Source: Acinetobacter wuhouensis
GTDB taxonomy: Bacteria; Pseudomonadota; Gammaproteobacteria; Pseudomonadales; Moraxellaceae
DNA: 64,000 nucleotides
Assembly: GCF_001696605.3 (NCBI RefSeq)
Contig: NZ_CP031716.1
Span: 1,984,001-2,048,000 of the forward strand
Direction of reading: 5' to 3'
Of this stretch, positions 37,038-47,700 are shown piece after piece (within the stretch, counting starts at the first letter, position 1; each line of letters opens with the position of its first letter). A program made the translations under genes and the position numbers. The notes below the pieces were generated by a model. The model was not told the origin of the DNA, did no database searches, and saw nothing but the letters and a program-made list of their open reading frames with translations.

Positions 37038-37725
37038 CAAACAATTTCTTTTCACTTAAACGACGATTTGTAAGACCATTCACCACTTTACCTTTCACTT
37101 TATTCCAGCGCGGGAATTGTTCGGCGGCACCTTTATAATCGCCTGCATTCAGTTTTTTAAGCAATGTAGAATTTAGAAAAGCACTTACACCAATGTTGTA
37201 AGTCAATGAAACCAATGCATCGAACTGATTTTGATTAAGCTGAACTTTGACTTTATTGACAGCATTTTCAAATGATTTTAAATCATATGCCATATATGCT
37301 TTGGCTTGCTCAAGCGTACATTTATCACCTTTTTTAACCCGCACCCCATTCGGGTATTTGATTGTTCCAAAACCGATCGTCCAAACGCCTCCGCTATCGG
37401 GATAAGCTTCATTTTCAAAGCCCTCATACCCACAGATTCGATCAATACCAGCCTTGCTTATCACTTGTTGAATTTTAGCAAACTGTTGAATATGAAATTC
37501 AGGTTGTGCTTTTAAGCGAGCTAAGATCATAGCCACACCAACAAATGCACCAACGTATTCTTTCCATTGCTCAGGAATTGAATTTTTCACATCCTGAGGA
37601 ATCAAATTCCAGAATGTTAAAAAGTGCTCAGAGAATAAACTCAAGACAAAAAAAATGGCGCTTAATGCGCCTACTTGTACTGACTTGAGTTTCCAAGCCT
37701 GTTTCCAGTTATAAATTAATTTCAT
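37024..37725 (-). CDS. Holin-lysozyme fusion (GH24 endolysin)
   Basis: 233 residues. Residues 1-75 look like a small phage holin: LIYNWKQAWKLKSVQVGALSAIF, then LIPQDVKNSIPEQWKEYVGAFVGVAMILARL, two membrane segments with the same layout as free-standing 70-residue holins. Residues 90-233 are a T4-type lysozyme: catalytic Glu in GYEGFENEAYPDSGGVWTIGFGT, with the following Asp and Thr of the triad, and QFDALVSLTYNIG. Usually holin and endolysin are separate genes; here one frame holds both. It could act as an N-terminally membrane-held (SAR-like) endolysin. Confidence 0.85.
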   Translation of the reverse strand: MKLIYNWKQAWKLKSVQVGALSAIFFVLSLFSEHFLTFWNLIPQDVKNSIPEQWKEYVGAFVGVAMILARLKAQPEFHIQQFAKIQQVISKAGIDRICGYEGFENEAYPDSGGVWTIGFGTIKYPNGVRVKKGDKCTLEQAKAYMAYDLKSFENAVNKVKVQLNQNQFDALVSLTYNIGVSAFLNSTLLKKLNAGDYKGAAEQFPRWNKVKGKVVNGLTNRRLSEKKLFEKAL

Positions 37726-38036
37726 TTACGATCCTCTCTATGGCTCTGAATAATTGCCGTGTCTTGCTTAAGTTGATTGATTGTATTAATGGTCCATGTG
37801 CCACCCGAAACAGCTATACCGAGCAATATCGCTGCCCCCCACTTCAATAAACCGATAGCGCCTTGAGCTTGATGGTTTTGCTGTTCAAGCGCTTCAATTT
37901 TGACTCGTTGCTGATCAAGTGCTTGGTGATACCCTTTATTAATTGCATTTGATTCAATGAGTTGTTCAGATACTTTTTGCAATTTATCTGTCACTTCATT
38001 TAATTTTTTCCAAAGTGATGCACTTGGTTCATTCAC
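37722..38036 (-). CDS. Coiled-coil membrane protein of the lysis module
   Basis: 104 residues. About residues 5-65 are helical and Gln-rich with heptad-like spacing (coiled coil), followed by one membrane segment (GLLKWGAAILLGIAVSGGTW) and a short polar tail. This is the build of XhlA-like or i-spanin-like lysis accessories. It overlaps the lysozyme start by 4 bases (ATGA). The exact class is uncertain. Confidence 0.65.
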   Translation of the reverse strand: MNEPSASLWKKLNEVTDKLQKVSEQLIESNAINKGYHQALDQQRVKIEALEQQNHQAQGAIGLLKWGAAILLGIAVSGGTWTINTINQLKQDTAIIQSHREDRK

Positions 38037-38060
38037 TTGCGCCCCCTAAATTTTGGCAAT

Positions 38061-38082
38061 AAAAAAGCACCTTATTGGGCGC
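38061..38082 (-). terminator. Terminator after tail fibre gene
   Basis: On the minus strand GCGCC pairs with GGTGC (one G-T) around CAATAA, followed by TTTTTT. It separates the fibre gene from the lysis genes. Confidence 0.6.
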
Positions 38083-38087
38083 ATTAG

Positions 38088-39413
38088 TTAGTGTAAATTA
38101 ATCCATGATGTGCCGTCATAGCACCGTAATTTTTTTAAAGTTGAATCAAAATAGACATCACCCTCACTAACATCAACTGTTGGAGCTGAAGCTAGTGGTA
38201 CATAATTAACCTGACCAGAAGACTTTATTCGTAATCTTTCTTGTCTTATTACAGAGTTTACTGCTGTTGTTCCAAACCCAATATATGTACTTTGATTTGT
38301 ATCACTCCATACTGTATTGGAATGGAAAGACATTATAGCTTTTGCACCAGAAGCCCAACCGGATGTAGAGTACCCTTGACCAGTAATAAAACCAATCATA
38401 GTATTAGCTGGTGTTGCTGATGGGGATTCAACACTACCACCAGTAGTTGCACAACGAATACCAGCAGATGCAGAAGCACCATAATTAACAACATTAATGT
38501 TTGATTGCACACCACCAGACGAACTTACAGTCAATGCAGCGTCATTAATATTGGAAATTGGACTTGTATGCAAGTCATTAGAAGCATCCCAAGTGCCACT
38601 TGCAGAATGTACAAATATACCGCCATGATGTGGCATTATAACTCGTTCTTGACGAACATTTGAGCCTTTTGGTGTTGTAAGGAATCTTAAATAAGAACCA
38701 TAATTAGTCGGTGTTTGATTTTCTGCTGCAACCCAGTGGATAGAAACAGGAGATGAAGCCTGAAAGTCTCCACCAGAATGGTAGGCTCGACCACCAACAC
38801 CTGAAAATATATCACCTTTTAAAACACCTGTTGGTGCAGCTGGTGTACCTCTTGCGTATCTACCATGTAGTATTCCACCGCCATTTATACCGTATGTTGT
38901 GGCTGTAATATCTGCTTGCTTGCTCAGATCTCCAACATTTGTCAGGTTTAATTTTGCATCCTTACCAAGCGTCATAACCTCGGAATCATTTAGAATGAAA
39001 GACATATTTACAGCTTGTCCTGTACCAGCACTACTTGCGTTAAGCCTGCACTGACTGCCAACTACTGAAATCTGCATATAGTTTGAGTTATTAGGATCAG
39101 ATGAACTAAATGCAGTAAAGGTACTTATATTAGATGTGCCAGATGGTATAGCGCCTACAGATGTTTGACTGTCATCATCAATTGTTTGAAAAAGTGTTCT
39201 ATCTGAAATTGGAGAACCAGAAAACCTTGATAGAATACGCCTGGCAACACCTTCAATATTTAAGTTGCTGTTTATAGTTCCGCTAGACGACCCTCCACCG
39301 CCAAGGTTATTTGAAGCAACTTGTTTACTTACGCCGCCCTGAACAACCTCGATAAGCTCAGTTCCGTCCAACGGTGTTGTAGCTGCTGGTAATTCTGAAA
39401 TCTTTTTAGCCAT
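38088..39413 (-). CDS. Phage tail fibre / receptor-binding protein
   Basis: 441 residues. The start MAKKISELPAATTPLDGTELIEVVQGG is the N-terminal module common to many tail fibres. The middle is rich in Gly, Ser, Thr and Asn, typical of beta-structured fibres, and includes a glycine-rich hinge near residue 38. The end VYFDSTLKKLRCYDGTSWINLH is a frequent C-terminal cap of such proteins. It should recognise the host surface. It lies directly downstream of the J-like gene. Confidence 0.85.
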   Translation of the reverse strand: MAKKISELPAATTPLDGTELIEVVQGGVSKQVASNNLGGGGSSSGTINSNLNIEGVARRILSRFSGSPISDRTLFQTIDDDSQTSVGAIPSGTSNISTFTAFSSSDPNNSNYMQISVVGSQCRLNASSAGTGQAVNMSFILNDSEVMTLGKDAKLNLTNVGDLSKQADITATTYGINGGGILHGRYARGTPAAPTGVLKGDIFSGVGGRAYHSGGDFQASSPVSIHWVAAENQTPTNYGSYLRFLTTPKGSNVRQERVIMPHHGGIFVHSASGTWDASNDLHTSPISNINDAALTVSSSGGVQSNINVVNYGASASAGIRCATTGGSVESPSATPANTMIGFITGQGYSTSGWASGAKAIMSFHSNTVWSDTNQSTYIGFGTTAVNSVIRQERLRIKSSGQVNYVPLASAPTVDVSEGDVYFDSTLKKLRCYDGTSWINLH

Positions 39414-39431
39414 GATGAGCTCCTCTAAATT

Positions 39432-42140
39432 CTAAATAATTAATATTTCGCCAGCCTCGGTTACGCGGGTTTCACCCGACTCCGTAATGCGCGTTTCACG
39501 CAAAGAAAGCACATGCTCAAAACTCTGAAAGCTCAAAAATCCATCTCGCTCGGATGAGATTTTTACTTTTATCGCGTCGGTAGTGATGTTTGAAATGTCT
39601 ATCGTATGTGAATTCACAACACCAACATTTTGAGTTAAAAGTAGCGTCTCGGAATTATTAGAATAATCAAATGCGTAGATGGAAATAATGTAAGTGGTCC
39701 CGCTTTCCAGTGTTACACTGCCTTCATACCACCCAAGAATTTCACCACCGGTTTGCTGTATGCGGTTTCGATCTACCCATGTTAAAATCAGATCCGTTTC
39801 AATATCTACAGGCCAATATTCACCATTAATTTTTACATTGGCTGGTGGGTAAGGGCGGATTGCACGCGCAGCGCAGGTCAAGTCGTGTGCTGTTGCTTCG
39901 CTAACATCAAGTACATCCGATCCGGTCAGTGTTAATGCCTTAAGTGAAACATTCTCTCCGCTTAAATACTCTAAATCATCAAGACCTGAATAATTATCCC
40001 AACCAAACACTTTTGAACCCGCATCATGCTTTTGCGGTACTGTGTCAAAACATCCACGTTTCACATTGACCACATTTGTTACTGCATTAAAACTAACAAA
40101 AGCCATGATTTCATCATTGACTTGGATTCGATGATTTACGTCAAGCAATTCAAATTCAGCAACATTTTCAAGTTCAAAACTCGAATCCATATATCCGATG
40201 TCATTTTTCAAAGAAGCACTTGGACAGAAATCTAAAGTCGTTCTTTCATCGTAACCCGCACCCGCATCCACATATAAACTTGCATTTACATGTTGGTTAT
40301 TTGGACGGATTGCTGCCATTCCGACATAACCAAGTTCAGGATAATTTGAAAGTTTGGCATCTACTTCATCCTGCCCATACTGCTCAACGAGCTCAATGTA
40401 CGGCACTTCAAATGCAATGGCTGTCGCGTTTTTTGCAGTGCTATCGCCACTGGTGATCGGTGGCACATATTCAACAACAGACTGCATTGGACTGCTAAAA
40501 GAGTCTTCAATTGCTTCGACATAAACTGTGTTATTGATCCCATCGCCACGTTTTATTGTTCGGATACGCATTACAGCTTCAGATAGCCCATAGCTTTCAT
40601 CAGATAGCTTAAACGGCATACCTTCGTGCCAGTTTTCAGAAAAACTTTCATCCACATCAAATGATACTGATGCCAATGTGCTGGATAGTGTTTTCAGATC
40701 ACGCAATGAAACACGACTAGCCAAATCACTATTGGTAAACCCTTTATAATCAACTGACTGAGAAATGACCCCACCTTGTTGTGCAATCCGAGCGATGTCT
40801 TGAACTGTCACAGTTGAATCTTTTGCACGCTCACGATCCCAATACGTCACAGTGACTGAATTGACACATTCAGCTAGAGTGCGACGTTCAAAGTCAAGAT
40901 TACGAATATTACTTTCATCCAATAAAATTAAATTAACATCATCATAGTCATCACGAATTAAATAAAGCTTCCACTTGTTTGTGACACGATCCAAATATAG
41001 CTGTGCATTAATGTGCTCTTTGATGTTATCAACAAACTCATTAATTGAAGTTGAATCAGTCCATTTGATCGACATCCCCATTTGTTCATCATAGAGAGTA
41101 TCAGCTGCATGTCTAAAAGATGCATCGTCAATATTCGATTCTGAAACGCCTACCCCCCATACTTGATTTGTCAAACATTCACGTATGATATGTGCTGGAT
41201 TAATGTCTGCTTCTTTCATTGATCGATTTTTTAACCTTAAATCAAACCAAATCCAATTACCTGGACGCTCTCCAAAACCATCATCAATACATTTAATAGT
41301 GATTCTATTTGAACCAAGTTTGAAAAATGAAGCACTCAACTCTTTCGAATAATAGTGAGCGTTCACATTGTAATCAGATAAAGTTAGGATCCCATTCACC
41401 CAGACTGTTATTCCATTATCTAAAAAACATTCAAATAAAAAACTTTGATTCAATGAATCAATATCAACGAATGTTTCAGCCCACAAAATTGTTTGTTGTT
41501 CAATTACTGTAGCTGGTGATGTAGGAAAACCATAGTGCCCAGGACCTGCAAAAAATTTATCACCAAACGGTGATGCACCACTGTTCCATAAGCTTTTATC
41601 TACATCTGTATAATCTGCCGAATCTGACGCTGAAACACTTTTATATTTCCAAATCGTATCTTCAGGTTTAAATAAATACTGTTTTGTATTGATTTCCGCT
41701 TTTTCGTCATACCACTGAACTTGACCATCATGCCGTGTATGAATCCGCTTCACACGCCATTTTGAGTCAGGCATGTTTGGTGCAGTACCGATGTAAACAT
41801 TATCAAAAACAACCGAACACACCCCACGATACGCAGAAATCAATCCACCAAAGGCATTCGAAATTTTTGCGCAAATACGCTGTAAAGTACTGCTTTTCTG
41901 CTGATCTGAACGTCCAAATAAAAGCTCAATATTTCCTTGGATACCACCTGATTGCTCATCTCCACCAAATAAGCTTGGCTTATTGATATAGATAGTTTTA
42001 TTTGTATTCTCTTCTGCCAAATAAGCATCTTTGTCTTGAAATGAAATTTTGGTGATTGCATCGATTGGGCCATGACATAAAACAAAATGAGCACTAGCAA
42101 AATACTTATAACCTATCGTTTGCTTTTTCTTTTTAGCCAT
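39432..42140 (-). CDS. Tail tip / host-specificity protein (gpJ-like)
   Basis: 902 residues. Matches the large tail-tip proteins of lambda-like and GTA-like tails: KYFASAHFVLCHGPIDAI near the N-terminus, a central tip domain with ISQSVDYKGFTNSDLASR, and fibronectin-like C-terminal parts (PPANVKINGEYWPVDIETDLILTW). It ends with a short internal duplication, ETRITESGETRVTEAGE. It forms the tip under the tape measure and carries the fibre encoded next. The start overlaps the previous small gene. Confidence 0.82.
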   Translation of the reverse strand: MAKKKKQTIGYKYFASAHFVLCHGPIDAITKISFQDKDAYLAEENTNKTIYINKPSLFGGDEQSGGIQGNIELLFGRSDQQKSSTLQRICAKISNAFGGLISAYRGVCSVVFDNVYIGTAPNMPDSKWRVKRIHTRHDGQVQWYDEKAEINTKQYLFKPEDTIWKYKSVSASDSADYTDVDKSLWNSGASPFGDKFFAGPGHYGFPTSPATVIEQQTILWAETFVDIDSLNQSFLFECFLDNGITVWVNGILTLSDYNVNAHYYSKELSASFFKLGSNRITIKCIDDGFGERPGNWIWFDLRLKNRSMKEADINPAHIIRECLTNQVWGVGVSESNIDDASFRHAADTLYDEQMGMSIKWTDSTSINEFVDNIKEHINAQLYLDRVTNKWKLYLIRDDYDDVNLILLDESNIRNLDFERRTLAECVNSVTVTYWDRERAKDSTVTVQDIARIAQQGGVISQSVDYKGFTNSDLASRVSLRDLKTLSSTLASVSFDVDESFSENWHEGMPFKLSDESYGLSEAVMRIRTIKRGDGINNTVYVEAIEDSFSSPMQSVVEYVPPITSGDSTAKNATAIAFEVPYIELVEQYGQDEVDAKLSNYPELGYVGMAAIRPNNQHVNASLYVDAGAGYDERTTLDFCPSASLKNDIGYMDSSFELENVAEFELLDVNHRIQVNDEIMAFVSFNAVTNVVNVKRGCFDTVPQKHDAGSKVFGWDNYSGLDDLEYLSGENVSLKALTLTGSDVLDVSEATAHDLTCAARAIRPYPPANVKINGEYWPVDIETDLILTWVDRNRIQQTGGEILGWYEGSVTLESGTTYIISIYAFDYSNNSETLLLTQNVGVVNSHTIDISNITTDAIKVKISSERDGFLSFQSFEHVLSLRETRITESGETRVTEAGEILII

Positions 42141-42369
42141 CTTCTTTAGCCCTCATAATCACTTGCTGCGCCATTGCATCATGGCCAAACAGTTCCTCAA
42201 AACGCGCTATTGGCATTCCGTTATCAAAAAAATCTTTTATCTCAGCATTGGTTAAGCCGTGATTCAAAAAAAAGCGTCTTGCTTTGATCGTACACATGCT
42301 GCAAGCACGTATATGATGGACAAAAATAAAGCCCGCATTTTGCGAGCAATGGTCATTTTCAGATTGCAT
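42133..42369 (-). CDS. Small tail-tip assembly protein
   Basis: 78 residues with RACSMCTIKARRFFLNHGL near residue 21 and ELFGHDAMAQQVI near the end, a pattern seen in small proteins between DUF2163-type and gpJ-type genes. The start has a good site (GGTGATCT before ATG). A terminator-like hairpin (GCTCGC/GCGGGC then TTTATTTTT) lies inside the first third of the frame. A later start at Met25 is therefore possible but has no ribosome site. Confidence 0.7.
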   Translation of the reverse strand: MQSENDHCSQNAGFIFVHHIRACSMCTIKARRFFLNHGLTNAEIKDFFDNGMPIARFEELFGHDAMAQQVIMRAKEDG

Positions 42370-42376
42370 AGATCAC

Positions 42377-42592
42377 CTATTTTTTGATTGCCTTCGGTGT
42401 TTCAGCTAAAAATGCTGTAACGTTTGGTGCAACATCACAAGTGCCAAAAATAACAGGAATTGATCCCCCTTCATCAGCAGCAGTTAAATCAAGCTCACCT
42501 GGTGATAGCTTTGTTTTTTGACCCTTTCTCATCATTAGATATGAGTACGCAGCTGATGCGATTGATATTACTACAGCTATAATCGGGAACAT
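42377..42592 (-). CDS. Small phage tail protein with membrane segment
   Basis: 71 residues. An N-terminal hydrophobic stretch (FPIIAVVISIASAAYSYLMM) is followed by a polar part with TAADEGGSIPVIFGTCDVAPNVT, a phrase shared by small proteins in this tail region. The stop is 7 bp before the next start and the start overlaps the larger tail gene by one base. Function unknown; probably tail-tip assembly. Confidence 0.65.
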   Translation of the reverse strand: MFPIIAVVISIASAAYSYLMMRKGQKTKLSPGELDLTAADEGGSIPVIFGTCDVAPNVTAFLAETPKAIKK

Positions 42593-43557
42593 TACACAAT
42601 CCTAGTTGTCGTCGGGTTATCTTCTGGCATATACGGAAAGCCGAGAAAATTATTAGTGTTACCAAATCGATGGCATGCAGTTAATGATTTCATGCAACCG
42701 GGATAGACTGTCACAAAAAATACTGATTGAGCTGCTAAATCAAATACAACTTGCTTTTGTTCTACAATATTCTTTGCATTTTGAAAATCTTGCTCATAAG
42801 TCGGACTCAATGGATCTAAAGCATCACGATTTGCAATAGCTTGCTCAAGTTCAATTTTGGCAATGTTATATTCAGATAAAGCCACATCTGTTGTTATTTG
42901 ACTAGACAGCGTATCTAAGCGACGAATCAAAGTGACTGATTGTCCAGTGCTCGATTCAATTGCTACATTTACACCTGCATTACTTTGCAACATACCAAGC
43001 CTAAAATAATTATCATCAACAGATAAATTACGTAGTTGTACATTTAATTTATCTACTGATTTGACTGTTGTTTGAATACCCCAAAGCAACTTGTCTAGCT
43101 TACAACCCTTTCCGTACAAGTCGTGACAACAAGTTCGTTGATACTTATAACGCGCACCAGCTCGCCCCAAACTTGTATAGTCTGTTTCACACTTCAGTGT
43201 AATTTCTACACCTTCGGGCTTAACAGCAGTTACACGTCCCTGCCACAACGTTGAAATCGTGCCGAACTGCAACTTGCTTACTTTAACAAGAATGTTTTCT
43301 TCAAGTGCTGAACGTAGACAATCTTGTGCAAACTCACTATTCAAAGCAAAAATAATATCGATTGAATTTTTCTCTAAATCACTACTTGAATCAATTGATG
43401 ATCTAGTGAGTGTAATTGCTTCATAAATAGTCTCGCCATCTTGAACAGGCTTATCACCAGATGTGTAGTAAAACTTACTTTCACCTCTTGTGAACTCGTA
43501 CAATTCACGACGAACAGCAGAGTTGGTTAGTGATTGAAAAAATTTACTCAATCCCAT
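42592..43557 (-). CDS. Tail protein, DUF2163/BR0599-like
   Basis: 321 residues. The core YKYQRTCCHDLYGKGCKLD and the end VYPGCMKSLTACHRFGNTNNFLGFPYMPEDNP are signatures of the DUF2163/BR0599 family, tail-hub proteins in GTA-like tails. An internal helical insert (about residues 230-275, with IAKIELEQAIANRDALDPLSP) is a probable coiled coil not common to the family. It lies between the tail-hub gene upstream and a small membrane protein. Confidence 0.78.
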   Translation of the reverse strand: MGLSKFFQSLTNSAVRRELYEFTRGESKFYYTSGDKPVQDGETIYEAITLTRSSIDSSSDLEKNSIDIIFALNSEFAQDCLRSALEENILVKVSKLQFGTISTLWQGRVTAVKPEGVEITLKCETDYTSLGRAGARYKYQRTCCHDLYGKGCKLDKLLWGIQTTVKSVDKLNVQLRNLSVDDNYFRLGMLQSNAGVNVAIESSTGQSVTLIRRLDTLSSQITTDVALSEYNIAKIELEQAIANRDALDPLSPTYEQDFQNAKNIVEQKQVVFDLAAQSVFFVTVYPGCMKSLTACHRFGNTNNFLGFPYMPEDNPTTTRIV

Positions 43558-43560
43558 TTT

Positions 43561-44706
43561 TCAAACCCCTATTTCTAAAATTGAAACTGAAGCCTCAACA
43601 ATATCAGCACCTTGAAAATTTAAATCAATAGAATCAGCATCTAATCGATGTAGGCTTAAATATGAAATGCGTTGAATAGATGAAGCATTCTTATTCAACG
43701 CAGGCGTTATCGTGATTTGTACAGTGCTTCCCGAAACCAGTGCAGATGCGGTGATAGTGTGAGCCGTCCAGATGCCATTACTCTTGATTGCAATATGTTT
43801 GCGAACATCACTAAGCTGCTTATACTGATCGGATTCAATCAGCATGACTGATGAAATGAATCCTGTGCTTTTACAGCGCATATTAGCTTCATACGTTGGC
43901 AACCAGAACGGACGGTATTTTCCTCGTCTGCGAAATAGAAATTGCCGATATGCATACAGATCTTCAGCACTATGAATCACCGCTCGGTACTGCTTTGAAT
44001 ATCGCGCAAAATTCCAATCTGAGTTTTGAAAAATCACTCCAACTTCGTTATTAATCATGTTCTGTTGCTGCACCAAGGTAGATTCCATGGAGTCACCAGA
44101 ATAAGTTAGGCAAAACCAATACAAATCATTTCCTAAAAATTGTTGCGGCACACTTTCAGCAACTTCAGGTTCATCAATTACGATAAATGTAATGGATGAC
44201 TGTGTATGTAGGCTGCTAATCTGTCGCGAAATATCTCCGCTAATAAAACATACTCGCACTGGGTAAAGCTTCGCATTCGAGATATTCACGACATTAGTAA
44301 GCACCAAGCGGTCGACTTCAACTGTTTCAACTTTAACCAATACTTGCTCAGAGTTGTTTTTCAACAATGCAAGGCAGCCATCATAAAAAGAGAAAATATC
44401 AGTCCGACACATCACAAAATCAGCAGATACATCACCAACAAATTGAGATTCCTGAAACAATGGAACAGCCCAGTTTTTACGTATTCCGCCCCATTGAGTA
44501 TTGAAATGCTGTGCAATTTCATTACGTAATACAACTGAAGAAAAGCCCAGCGTTTGCCGGGCTTTATCTTTGAGCGGAGTTCTGACTTCTGTACCATTTT
44601 TAGACTCAAACACATCAGTTTTAAACCCTAATGTTTCAGTCCCTCCAACCAATGCTGGCGAAGTTAACAAAATTACCTCACCGAAATTTTCCGTTGTTAA
44701 TTTCAT
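43561..44706 (-). CDS. Tail hub / distal tail protein
   Basis: 381 residues, with TENFGEVILLTSPALVGGTETLGF at the start and FRRRGKYRPFWLPTYEANM in the middle, the latter resembling the distal tail proteins next to DUF2163 genes. No enzymatic motif. Start overlaps the tape-measure stop by 4 bases, so expression is coupled. The assignment is mostly by position. Confidence 0.7.
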   Translation of the reverse strand: MKLTTENFGEVILLTSPALVGGTETLGFKTDVFESKNGTEVRTPLKDKARQTLGFSSVVLRNEIAQHFNTQWGGIRKNWAVPLFQESQFVGDVSADFVMCRTDIFSFYDGCLALLKNNSEQVLVKVETVEVDRLVLTNVVNISNAKLYPVRVCFISGDISRQISSLHTQSSITFIVIDEPEVAESVPQQFLGNDLYWFCLTYSGDSMESTLVQQQNMINNEVGVIFQNSDWNFARYSKQYRAVIHSAEDLYAYRQFLFRRRGKYRPFWLPTYEANMRCKSTGFISSVMLIESDQYKQLSDVRKHIAIKSNGIWTAHTITASALVSGSTVQITITPALNKNASSIQRISYLSLHRLDADSIDLNFQGADIVEASVSILEIGV

Positions 44707-47700
44707 GCAATCATCGCCTTAATCGAAGATCGATTATTTTTAATGAAATTCATAAAGGTTTTAGTACCAGATGAAGTGCCCATGAAATCACCTACAATCG
44801 AAGGATCTAAGATGTTATTGATTTGTAGATGCTGTAAATTTGCTTGTTGTTTTTGTTGCGCCTCCTCCATATATCCGCTAATAGTTGGACTTTGAGCATT
44901 TATCAATTTAGGCGCATCCAACGCTAATCCACCATCAGCGAACCCATTACGAATTGAATCTCGCAATGCATAGAAGCCAGCCGGCCCACCTAGTGCAGCG
45001 ATTTCTTCTTGCGTTAAAACCCCTTCACCTTTGTGGACAATACCAGCCGGCTCATATTTACCACCGAATCCAGTAAAACCACCAGTTGCATAGCCAACAG
45101 GACTCAATGCTGAAACAGCAGCTTGAAGCAATCCAGTTTCCATTGTTGCAATACCAACTGCTGGCAAATTATATGGGAAAGGTGCTGATGCCCAAGCTGC
45201 TGAAATTGCTTGATAACTATTCATTGCAGTAGAGAACAATGCAAAGCCTTTTTGAACACTACCAAGAATGGCATAAGCCGAACTTGATGAATCAACTAAG
45301 CCCATCATCATGCCTGCAAAATCTGCACCGTACTGGGCACCGTATGACATCTGCATAGCCAAACGCTGTTGTTGATACTCCTCTTCTGTCAATAGCATGT
45401 GCTTACGTGCTTCTGCAAGCAAATCTATGTCTTGCTGATATGGAGACTTTTCAAGCCCCATCATGGACTGATAATCACTCCAAACCTGTTCACGCTTGGA
45501 GTTTTCTTCTACTCCCTGCTGAATATTCGCCTGCTTTACTAGCGCATTTTTCATCTCAGGTGAATATTTCGCAGTATTAAGAATTTCTTCTCGTACTAAT
45601 GCGTAATATTCTTTGGCATAGTCTTCAGTAGATATCCAGTGGCGCTTAGCTTCAAGGAGTTGTTTTTTATCACTCAGCTCTTTTTGTTTCTGAGCTTCCT
45701 GATATTCAGCAACGTCTTTTTGATACGCAGCATTTTGCATTTCAGTGTATTTCTTGATTGCAGAATCATCGCCTGCAAATGCAAGTTCAATAGCTTTGAT
45801 TTTTTCCTTATGATCAAAGGCTAACTGCTGATCTTCGGTAAAATAGGTTTGCTGAACAGTCTGTTGATTTTCTAGAGCTTGTTTGCGAACCTCCTCTAGC
45901 TCGCCCCAATATTCAGTCCAATCTTTAAGATTTGCAGCAGCATCGTTAGCTAAAATACCAGCAGATTTATTTGATGTTCCACCCAGTCCAACAAGCCACT
46001 TGTCAACCAAACCAGAGTAGGCGGATGCCTCTTTGGTTTTAGCAGATGACCCAGTAAATCCTTTTGACTTTAGATCTTTAGTTCCTTTAACCCCAGCGTT
46101 ATATGCGGTTACAGCATCACTCCAGTTCCCAAAAATCTTGAATGACTCGGCTAGGTCCTTAGCCGCCACTTCTGCCGACTTTTTGACATCATATGAATCA
46201 GCTACAGAGAGACCATATTGCTTTCGATAAATACCCGTTGTTTGAAATGGTCCAATCGCACCAGTCTGACTTTTTGCATTTACATTCCCTTTGGATTCTT
46301 GAGCCATTACAGCAGCAAGCATATTTTCAGGAATACCGTACTTTGAGCCAATCTCATTTAATCCATACTTTGAATTAATTTCTGCAACTTTTTGAAGCAT
46401 TTTTAGCTCTGCGTTGCTATATGAATACTGCTTCTGGCTTAATTCAATCTGCTTGCGCTTTGCCTCCTCAATTTTCTTTTCAGACTCTTCACGAGCCTTA
46501 GTTTGTTGCTGAAGTTTGTACCCAGCCTCAACCTGCAAAAACCAAGCTTTAGATGAAGTTTCTGAAAAACTCATGCCCGAATCTTCTCGCGCATCAGCAA
46601 AATAGTTTGCCTTATCACGACTCCAACCTTTTGCAATGTTTGCAACAATGTAGTTTTCGCGGGCTATATCAGCACTTATATTTTTAAGTGCCTCTCTTTG
46701 CTTCTGAGTGAACCCAAGAAGTGCTTGCTCTTGAGCTGAGATCGACTTCGCATTTTCATTATTCAGTCTAGTATTTTCTTGAACCTTTCCTGAATAAATA
46801 CCTAAGACTTTTCGTGCATCATCAACTGCTGATTTTTCTTTACCCACTGACTCAGCTTTTTTATCAATACTAGACTTTGCAGTATCACTTATCGTTGCTA
46901 GGCTGTTCACGGCTGTAGCAAGTTCGTTCGAATTTATTTTACCTAAACGATATTGCTCAAATAATCTAGATGCTGAATCACGATCTTTTTCAGATACCTC
47001 TGAATTTCGAGTAACAGCATCAATAAGCCCGAGAAGCTCATTCTTTTGCTCACGGAAAAGTTTATTTGCTTCATTTAACTCGTCTGTAGCTTTACGAGTA
47101 AGTACACGCTGTTGGGTTGTATCTAACTTCTCATATTCAACACGTAGCTCTGCAACTGTTTTCCCTTGGGTGCTTAATGATGGATCTAGTGTATCGCTAG
47201 ACTTTTTCATATAAAGAAAAGCAGAGCCGGCAGCAATCCCCTGAACAGCTAACATAGCCAAACCAGCAGGGCCACCAAGAAAAGCCATTGCGCCACGTAA
47301 TGCAACCATTGCGCCGGTGGTTGTAGATGCTGATGCAGACAGCCCAATTAATCCAGCACCAGCACGAACCGAAAATGCAGCTAATTGGGCTAATTGAATA
47401 CTTGTTGCAACAACAGTTGGCACCAATTTAACTGCCATGGCGGCAGTTAATGCTAAGGCAACCGCTTTGATATCATCCATATTATCTGATACCAGTTGCA
47501 CTACAGGAACCACGTTATTTACAAGTGTTGCTTTTAATCCATCCCATTGCAGATTTAACAGCTGCACATTTTCTTTTGCCAGCGCCAAGGTCTCAATCAT
47601 CTCATCTGACATGATTGCATTAGCGCGTTCTGCCGCATCACCCCATTTTTTAAAACCCTCACCTCCATTTTCTAATAACGGGATAAGCAAGGAGGAGTCT

